The notes beneath the pieces were generated by a model that did not search any database, was not told the origin of the DNA, and saw only the letters and a program-made list of their open reading frames with translations. Positions 8,064-12,485 of a DNA stretch of 12,485 nucleotides are shown here, piece after piece. Source of the DNA: Candidatus Fibrimonadales bacterium (GTDB lineage: Bacteria > Fibrobacterota > Fibrobacteria > Fibrobacterales > Fibrobacteraceae); contig WQSA01000050.1 of NCBI GenBank assembly GCA_009788135.1, forward strand, positions 1 to 12,485, given 5' to 3'. Made by a program: the position numbers and the translations under genes. How positions within the stretch are numbered: position 1 is the stretch's first letter; each line of letters begins with the position of its first letter.

Positions 8064-8790
8064 CGGCTGCCCTCGCGAAATTGAAATCAGCCTGCCACAG
8101 GTTTGAATTTCCAAGTCTGTGCAAATTGCCGAACGATATGCAATAAGCCTTTTCGCTTTGCGAATCCATCAAAAGCATTGACGGGTTACATTCAATTAAA
8201 ATTGGGGTAGCTCTGGTTTCCAGAAGTTGTCTTATGGCACCTCCCATAATTTGCGAATTTGCCAGAAGCGATAGCGTGAATTCTGGTCTGCTCCAGCCAT
8301 GCCTAAACGCTGACCAACCAGATTCTTTTTGGGCTATGGACTTGCTTTCCTCGGACTCTCTTTTTATTCCTTGAACTGCAAACTTTGCAAGATCAAATTC
8401 CGTAGAATCATAAGCCCAAACAGATTCTAGATTATTCCACAAAGCGGCAATTTGAAACGACATCTGTGCAATATCTTTATTATTAGTTGCCATGTAATCT
8501 ATGTCTATAAATTTATATTTATAGTTTCCTTCACAATTAAACATTGGGCCGAAAGGCATTTCACGTTTGCTGAAAGTTATTCTTTGAATACTAGATACTT
8601 CAGGCATCGCATTCCTAAATTCAATTATTTCTGCCATAGTTCCCCATATTGAAATTTTTGCAGACAAATGATCCGATTCAATGCCGTAATCAATTACTTC
8701 AGTACGCCTATTCACGGCCTTCAAAGAAATGCCGCTTTCATAAGAAACAGCAGAACTTAAAATTCCTATTGTTTTATCATTAATCGTCAC
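8047..8790 (-). CDS. Distal-tail-like minor tail protein (247 aa)
   Basis: Its place directly after the tape measure (apart from the inserted outer-membrane gene) and before the hub gene is where siphophages carry Dit, the ring that joins tube to tip. The length and beta-rich make-up fit. No diagnostic motif is seen, so the call is positional. The only available start in this frame is GTG 8790, with no good ribosome binding site of its own. Its GTG overlaps the stop of a 22-codon ORF (GTGA). The alternative is that the true start is ATG 8855 and one T has been lost from the TTTTT run at 8793-8797, which would add MSKLAEKF...MEIFC to the N-terminus. The gene is AT-rich in its 5' part. Confidence 0.55.
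   Translation of the reverse strand: MTINDKTIGILSSAVSYESGISLKAVNRRTEVIDYGIESDHLSAKISIWGTMAEIIEFRNAMPEVSSIQRITFSKREMPFGPMFNCEGNYKYKFIDIDYMATNNKDIAQMSFQIAALWNNLESVWAYDSTEFDLAKFAVQGIKRESEESKSIAQKESGWSAFRHGWSRPEFTLSLLANSQIMGGAIRQLLETRATPILIECNPSMLLMDSQSEKAYCISFGNLHRLGNSNLWQADFNFARAADANNL
8070..8074 (-). promoter_or_regulatory. Ribosome binding site that sets the start of the hub gene
   Basis: GAGGG lies 6 nt before ATG 8063-8061, inside the end of the preceding gene. It supports ATG 8063 over the in-frame TTG at 8114. Confidence 0.65.
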
Positions 8791-8855
8791 GCAAAAATTT
8801 CCATAGATAAGGTCGTTTTTGCTACTTTATTAAATTTTTCTGCTAATTTTGACAT
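8787..8855 (-). CDS. Small ORF (22 aa) coupled to the Dit-like gene
   Basis: ATG 8855 is preceded by GAGG with 5 nt spacing and opens a frame for a lysine-rich, helix-like peptide that begins MSKLAEKFNKVAKTT and ends MEIFA. Its TGA (8789-8787) overlaps the GTG start of the 247-residue gene, and its ATG lies 13 bp inside the end of the outer-membrane gene. It may be a translated leader that delivers ribosomes to the GTG. Alternatively it may be the displaced N-terminus of the next gene after a one-base loss in the TTTTT run. The ribosome binding site argues that this start is used. Confidence 0.45.
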   Translation of the reverse strand: MSKLAEKFNKVAKTTLSMEIFA

Positions 8856-10054
8856 TTATACCTCATATTTTCAAAAAAATCAGTATATGGTATGGAAGCT
8901 GATATCTGATTCCATTCTATATATGTCAATCCAATTTTAAAATCTCTAATATCTTCCAAAGATCTATTTTTAAACCAAAATACATCACTTAAATTTAAAC
9001 AGCTTTTTTTATTATTTTGAAGTACAATACAGATTGACATATTTTCATTTGTTCCATTTTCACCTCCTCCAACATAAGCGTATAAAATAGAATCGGCTCT
9101 AATTAACTGAGCATTTTTTTCACTAACACAATCATCATTATTGTTATTATGCTGCTTGTCAAATTCAAATTCGCAAAAACCATTTGGGAAAAATTCGCTG
9201 TATGGAATAGCAACGGGTAACTTGTTCCATTGCAAAAAGAAAGTTTCTTTTTTAAAATCCCTAATAACTTCCAAAGATTTATTTTCAAACCAATATTTAT
9301 TTTTTAAACTCAAGCATCTTTTTTTATTATTTTTGAGTTCAATGCAAACGGCAATATTTTTCTTTTCTTCTTCGGATACACTATCGTCCTTCGCAGCATC
9401 TCCTTTATATTCTTCGTCTTCTTCCTCTTCAATATAAGCATATAAAATAGAATTGGCTTTAAGTAAGCAGTCATTTTCTTCGCTAGTGTAGCCACTATAA
9501 TTATTGTTTTCTTTGTTATTACTTTGTTTGCCGAAACGAAAATTAATTCCAAGCGCAAATCCTGTTGCGGAGCCACTTGTTATTACATCTAATCCGATAG
9601 AAAAATTTTCTACTGGAAAAAGCATTATGCCGAAATCAAGATAAGCCTTAGTCCCTTTATCGTTAAAATTTGATAGGTCTGTGCTTAATCCATATCCATC
9701 TGTTTTTACATTCCAAAAAGTTAATAAAGTCCCCAAGTTTATGCCAAATGATCCATAGGAAAAAAATAATTTTATAGGCAAAACTGTAGATGAGGCTTTT
9801 ATTGTTATTTCATCCGAAATAAAACCAGGGATTTGTTCAGAATAACTATTACTTGCGAATCCAAAACCTGATAGTATACCCAAAAACAAATTTTCATTAG
9901 TCATTGGAATACCAGTGCTGCCGCCCAATTCAAGCATAAAGCCAGAATAACCTTTAAAATCAAGAGTAAAAGTTTTTGCTCCAAGCATAAAACTGGAGTT
10001 TGCAAAAGAGAACTGTGCGAATAGAAACAACAATATAGCTATATTTTTTTTCAT
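8843..10054 (-). CDS. Secreted outer-membrane beta-barrel-like protein with duplicated C-terminal domain (403 aa)
   Basis: The N-terminus is a clear signal peptide (MKKNIAILLFLFAQFSFA, cut predicted after Ala18). Residues 19-176 alternate glycine-rich and aromatic strands and end GINFRFG, as expected for a small outer-membrane barrel. After an Asn/Glu-rich linker come two copies of one domain (about 192-291 and 308-396), sharing SILYAY, CI-L-NNKK-CL-L, WF-N-SLE-IRDFK, W and a closing IPY--FF. The first copy has an acidic insert (EEEEDEEYKGD). ATG 10054 overlaps the tape-measure stop (ATGA) and has GGGAG upstream, so the gene is co-translated with tail genes although it is no tail component. 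Its DNA is more AT-rich than the fibre gene. It is likely a cargo (moron) gene acting at the host surface; the function is unknown. Confidence 0.7.
   Translation of the reverse strand: MKKNIAILLFLFAQFSFANSSFMLGAKTFTLDFKGYSGFMLELGGSTGIPMTNENLFLGILSGFGFASNSYSEQIPGFISDEITIKASSTVLPIKLFFSYGSFGINLGTLLTFWNVKTDGYGLSTDLSNFNDKGTKAYLDFGIMLFPVENFSIGLDVITSGSATGFALGINFRFGKQSNNKENNNYSGYTSEENDCLLKANSILYAYIEEEEDEEYKGDAAKDDSVSEEEKKNIAVCIELKNNKKRCLSLKNKYWFENKSLEVIRDFKKETFFLQWNKLPVAIPYSEFFPNGFCEFEFDKQHNNNNDDCVSEKNAQLIRADSILYAYVGGGENGTNENMSICIVLQNNKKSCLNLSDVFWFKNRSLEDIRDFKIGLTYIEWNQISASIPYTDFFENMRYKCQN
8867..9133 (-). repeat. Intragenic repeat copy B (duplicated domain of the outer-membrane protein)
   Basis: This stretch encodes residues 308-396. 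It shares with copy A the TATAAAATAGAAT core (9081-9093) and the CTTCCAAAGAT core (8953-8963 here, near 9268-9278 in copy A). The two matches are offset by 360 and 315 bp, so the linker in copy A is 45 bp longer. Confidence 0.75.
9182..9481 (-). repeat. Intragenic repeat copy A (duplicated domain of the outer-membrane protein)
   Basis: This stretch encodes residues 192-291 and pairs with copy B at 8867-9133. The most similar DNA is around 9431-9455 (TATAAAATAGAAT core on the plus strand), matching 9071-9095. The copies differ mainly by a linker insertion that encodes acidic residues. Confidence 0.75.
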
Positions 10055-11022
10055 GCAAACACTCCCGCAGAAGAAAGTCCTCTGGAAACTTCGTTCGCCA
10101 TAAACGAACGGAATAAACTTTGATTTTCTCGCAACATTTTCTTTACATCTTCTGAATTGATGCCTGGAGAAATGTTTGGCGCAAATGTTATGTTTATTGG
10201 TTGGCGATTATCTTGTTGCTCGCTGCCATTGGCTATGTTGAGAAGCGTTTTTTGCTGTTCTTTGTTGAGTATCATTTCTCCAGAATTGACTCTTATGGGC
10301 ACTTGGTCGCCAGAGAAAGAATTGCCGCCTACTATGCCTCCTGTGGCGAATTTCGCTCTTGATATTGTAGCTATTTGCTGAGCTCCAACTGCGATTGCTT
10401 TCGCCATAGGACCAAGAAAGGCTGGAAACGGAAAAGATGCAATCGCTTTAGTAATACCTAGAGCTATATTTATCAAGGCTTCAGCTATGGCCATTTCTTT
10501 CATTTTATATCCTAATGCTTGACCAATTCCCACAATGCCATTTGCTACTTCACTAGATAAATTTAAATAGTATTCCGCAGCCTTTGCTCTCACTTGCACA
10601 AGTTGCCATTCAAGTCGTTCTCTTTCCGCTTCGCTAGCTCTATAAATTTCATCCAAATATTCAATATTCTCACCTGCAGTTCTTGCTTCCATTTCATATC
10701 TGGCTCTCGCACGTTCCATTTGAATATTGATACGTTCTTCCTCATCTTTAGCTGCATCTTCCCTTAATTGCCATTCTTGTTCCCAAGCAGCTATTTTTAT
10801 CGCTTTAATTTCAGCCTCTTGAGTTTCTATTATTCTTCGCCTCATATTTGATGTTGCAATTTCGTATTCTTCAGCAAGTCTTAATTCTTCTGCGTATTTT
10901 AAGTCAGTAAGAGCTATTGCTATATCTTTACGTTCTGCATCTGTTTTAGCGTACTTTTCTTTCATACGCAGTATTTGTTCCTGTCTCCTATGTTCTTCAG
11001 CTACTTCATCTCTCTCTGCCAT
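10051..11022 (-). CDS. Tape-measure-like protein, C-terminal part only (323 aa)
   Basis: Tape measure proteins fill the tail tube, set its length and exit first during injection. Here residues 1-150 are a highly charged coiled coil (many Glu, Arg, Ala). Residues 155-222 are hydrophobic Ala/Gly/Ile helices. FATGGIVGG (about 225) followed by DQVPIRVNSGEMILN is the conserved C-terminal element of many tape measures. The N-terminal core that normally makes these proteins 700 residues or longer is absent. ATG 11022 is preferred over GTG 11031 because AGGAG lies 8 nt before the ATG and would abut the GTG. The stop overlaps the next gene start (ATGA). A tape this short predicts a tail of roughly 50 nm at 1.5 angstrom per residue, or a non-functional tail. 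Confidence 0.75.
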   Translation of the reverse strand: MAERDEVAEEHRRQEQILRMKEKYAKTDAERKDIAIALTDLKYAEELRLAEEYEIATSNMRRRIIETQEAEIKAIKIAAWEQEWQLREDAAKDEEERINIQMERARARYEMEARTAGENIEYLDEIYRASEAERERLEWQLVQVRAKAAEYYLNLSSEVANGIVGIGQALGYKMKEMAIAEALINIALGITKAIASFPFPAFLGPMAKAIAVGAQQIATISRAKFATGGIVGGNSFSGDQVPIRVNSGEMILNKEQQKTLLNIANGSEQQDNRQPINITFAPNISPGINSEDVKKMLRENQSLFRSFMANEVSRGLSSAGVFA

Positions 11023-11033
11023 ACTCTCCACTC

Positions 11034-11402
11034 CTATTCAATAGTTTCTGCAATAGTAGATATCGCATCATATCCAGAATTTGTTACTGCACGAATCTCT
11101 TTTCCATTCACATATAATTTTACAGCAACATCTCCAAAAATAGCTTTATTTTGTGCAGAAACATAAGCAGAATAAGGTGTTGCTACAAAGAAACTATCTC
11201 TCCAAGGTAGAGGAATACTACTGAATTTTTCAGAATCTCCATATGCATTAAGTATAGTAATACTAACCAAATATGATGTTCCTGTTACTTCATACTTTAT
11301 CTCTTTTTGAGTTAAAACATGAATTAATTCACTGCACCCCATCACCGCCAGGCAAACCATTCCCCATCCAATTAACTTTACCAAACCTTTCCACCAACTC
11401 AT
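11034..11402 (-). CDS. Small predicted lipoprotein within the tail operon (122 aa)
   Basis: The N-terminus (MSWWKGLVKLIGWGM) has two lysines, then a hydrophobic stretch and the lipobox VMGC, giving Cys23 as the lipid-modified residue. Ser follows the Cys, which in Gram-negative sorting favours the outer membrane. The rest is beta-rich without a motif I recognise. A TTG at 11426 is in frame, but ATG 11402 has a complete anti-Shine-Dalgarno complement in front and is clearly the start. The gene lies between the tail chaperones and the tape measure, 11 bp before the latter, where no lipoprotein is expected. Small phage lipoproteins elsewhere (for example the streptococcal TP-J34 ltp product) block superinfection; that role here is inference. 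A simple membrane anchor is the alternative reading. Confidence 0.6.
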   Translation of the reverse strand: MSWWKGLVKLIGWGMVCLAVMGCSELIHVLTQKEIKYEVTGTSYLVSITILNAYGDSEKFSSIPLPWRDSFFVATPYSAYVSAQNKAIFGDVAVKLYVNGKEIRAVTNSGYDAISTIAETIE

Positions 11403-11405
11403 ACC

Positions 11406-11417
11406 ATCACCTCCTTT
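11406..11417 (-). promoter_or_regulatory. Full-length Shine-Dalgarno of the small lipoprotein
   Basis: AAAGGAGGTGAT matches the 3' end of 16S rRNA over nearly its whole anti-Shine-Dalgarno and sits 7 nt (counted from GGAGG) before ATG 11402. It lies inside the end of the chaperone T frame, whose stop is 11409-11407. It suggests strong translation of the lipoprotein. Confidence 0.85.
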
Positions 11418-12071
11418 TTCCTCCAAAAGCTCCCAATCCCTTCAACAACTCCTGCATCTTCCTCTTCTGTCCCATAAAAACCGATGGAGCCATTCCCCAA
11501 GCTTCCACAGCCTCTCCAAACATCGCCGATTGCTCCAAAAAGCCACCAGCGAAAGGTAAAATACCATGCTTCTCGTACGCATAAAGACAATTCAGCAGCA
11601 AGCGGAAATCTTGCCCTGCGTCGGTAAAAATATATTGATTCGCTGTTGTTTGCACCATTTCTCCACATACTTCAAACCCCTTATCCTCGCCCTTCAAGAG
11701 CCCGTTCCAGACTCCGCTTGCGACAAGAATTTTTTTTTATCGGCTTCCAAAAGCCGGTTCATCTCACTAATCGCATTCGTAATGTCAATAACATCCTGAA
11801 CGCCAAAACCTTCAGCAAACTCACGCTTATTAACACTCTTAAAATCTACATCATTACCTTCGTAATCCTTAAGCCCCGTAATATTCTCCACAACGTTGCT
11901 CAACAAATATTCCATGCCAGCATAAATAGTACGCAAATTACCTTTGCTGTCACTAGCATCCCTATTTAGAATCTCTGCGTACTCCGCATGCTGCAACACC
12001 GTAAACGGCTTAACAAAGAACTTAACGCCGTTAACCTCAATCTCTCTAGCCTTCCTACTATTGTAAATCAT
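11407..12071 (-). CDS. Tail assembly chaperone, long -1 frameshift product (GT-like, 221 aa)
   Basis: Long-tailed phages make a short chaperone (G) and, by occasional -1 slippage, a longer form (GT) that loads the tape measure and recruits tube subunits. Here the zero frame from ATG 12071 reaches three AAA codons (residues 112-114) inside a run of nine A. Slipping back one base continues ATT CTT GTC..., giving ILVASGVWNGL, and joins the open frame that ends at 11407 (KRR, TGA). The fusion is 221 residues. The T part has only poor independent starts (TTG 11697; ATG 11658 with its GGAG too close), which favours the frameshift model. Order, overlap, slippery run and shift direction all fit the family. 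Efficiency cannot be judged from sequence. Confidence 0.8.
11694..12071 (-). CDS. Tail assembly chaperone, short form (G-like, 125 aa)
   Basis: This is the zero-frame product. It starts at ATG 12071 with AGGAG 6 nt upstream, 9 bp after the tail-tube stop. The sequence (REIEVNGVKFFVKPFTVLQH near the start, a helical C-terminal part) has the size, charge and style of siphophage tail chaperones, which are cytoplasmic helpers absent from the finished tail. Termination occurs at TGA 11696-11694, shortly after the A9 run that permits frameshifting into the T part. Confidence 0.75.
   Translation of the reverse strand: MIYNSRKAREIEVNGVKFFVKPFTVLQHAEYAEILNRDASDSKGNLRTIYAGMEYLLSNVVENITGLKDYEGNDVDFKSVNKREFAEGFGVQDVIDITNAISEMNRLLEADKKKFLSQAESGTGS
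11730..11738 (-). other. A9 slippery site for -1 ribosomal frameshifting
   Basis: Nine A residues on the minus strand read in frame as AAA AAA AAA (codons 112-114 of the short chaperone). A one-base backward slip enters the frame that stays open to 11407. This is the classic arrangement between tail chaperone genes G and T, 11 codons before the zero-frame stop. Confidence 0.8.
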
Positions 12072-12080
12072 ATTTATCTC

Positions 12081-12485
12081 CTATCTGAACCACAATAAAA
12101 TTTCATCATCCTCACCTGTAAGCTTAAGCGTGAGAGCCTGAGCAAGCAATGAATTATTATCGCTCTCAGCAATACCAGTATATTGTACCGCAGGCAAAAA
12201 TACATCTATCCTGTTCCCGGCACCCTCGCCAATCTTAAAACTCATAGAAGCAATCTCACCCATAAATAGCTTCTCATAAAGGCCACTGGACTGTTCCAAA
12301 TCCGCAACGGAAAGATTCACAGTCGCCGTTCCCGCACGTTTCACAACAATGGCATACTTAAACCAACTAGGGCTATTTTGATCCTCTATAAGCACGACCT
12401 CATTGCCCAAATCAATCTGTATAGACTGTGTAATCGGCGCATAATCTGCTCCAATTCTAATATTGCTCTCTACCACCACCGCCGG
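12081..12485 (-). CDS. Tail-tube-like protein, C-terminal 134 residues (5' end outside window)
   Basis: The frame is open to the right edge (codons CCG and GCG precede the first GTG), so the true start lies outside. The visible part is beta-rich, with TATVNLSVADLEQ, an acidic loop with GEGAGNRIDVFLPAVQYTG, and the end LKLTGEDDEILLWFR. This alternating pattern and the closing strand resemble the C-terminal half of siphophage major tail tube proteins. Its position directly before the chaperone pair is the standard place for the tube gene. The call rests mainly on gene order; it could also be another tail structural subunit. Confidence 0.65.
   Translation of the reverse strand, partial: PAVVVESNIRIGADYAPITQSIQIDLGNEVVLIEDQNSPSWFKYAIVVKRAGTATVNLSVADLEQSSGLYEKLFMGEIASMSFKIGEGAGNRIDVFLPAVQYTGIAESDNNSLLAQALTLKLTGEDDEILLWFR

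Noticed and set aside
8112..8114. TTG as start of the hub gene, which would add 17 residues
   Set aside because: ATG 8063 has a well-spaced GAGGG; the TTG lies deep inside the preceding gene without a ribosome binding site.
11399..11668. Alternative minus-strand frame over the chaperone T part
   Set aside because: It overlaps the -1 frame product completely, has no ribosome binding site and does not connect to the A9 site.

Overview
The window looks like a junction between Fibrobacter-type chromosome (phylum Fibrobacterota, diderm bacteria) and a long phage-tail operon. The host assignment rests on one gene at the left. It encodes a serine-rich lipoprotein whose C-terminus carries the Fibrobacter succinogenes major paralogous domain, a family largely typical of that lineage. 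Everything here was read by eye from the sequence; no database was searched.

Positions 1-345 hold the first 20 codons of tuf (EF-Tu, minus strand) and its regulatory region. This region has a textbook TTGACA/17/TATATT promoter and a perfect 10-bp hairpin almost at the predicted mRNA 5' end. Facing the other way, 346-1953 is one lipoprotein reading frame interrupted by a single in-frame TAG at 1108-1110.

From 1963 to the right edge every gene lies on the minus strand, is tightly packed (overlaps or gaps of about 10 bp, except the 52-bp stretch before the Dit-like gene, which holds a small ORF), and follows the gene order of a long flexible phage tail. In transcription order (right to left) the genes are: the 3' part of a tail-tube-like gene; a tail assembly chaperone pair joined by an A9 -1 frameshift site; a small lipoprotein; a tape-measure-like protein that contains only the C-terminal half of a usual tape measure; an outer-membrane-type protein with a duplicated C-terminal domain; a 22-codon ORF coupled to a distal-tail-like protein; a 1169-residue tail-tip/hub-like protein; a tail fibre; and a radical SAM enzyme with extra C-terminal cysteines.

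The tube, chaperones, tape measure, Dit-like, hub and fibre proteins would build the tail. Three genes do not belong to the standard set: the small lipoprotein, the outer-membrane protein and the radical SAM enzyme. The first two are predicted envelope proteins that flank the tape measure gene and could change the host surface (superinfection exclusion is one inference). The radical SAM gene sits 3 bp after the fibre gene and could act on the fibre or another tail protein. No capsid, terminase, integrase or lysis gene is visible. The element could therefore be a prophage, a decaying prophage or a phage-tail-like particle, and the window alone cannot decide between these.
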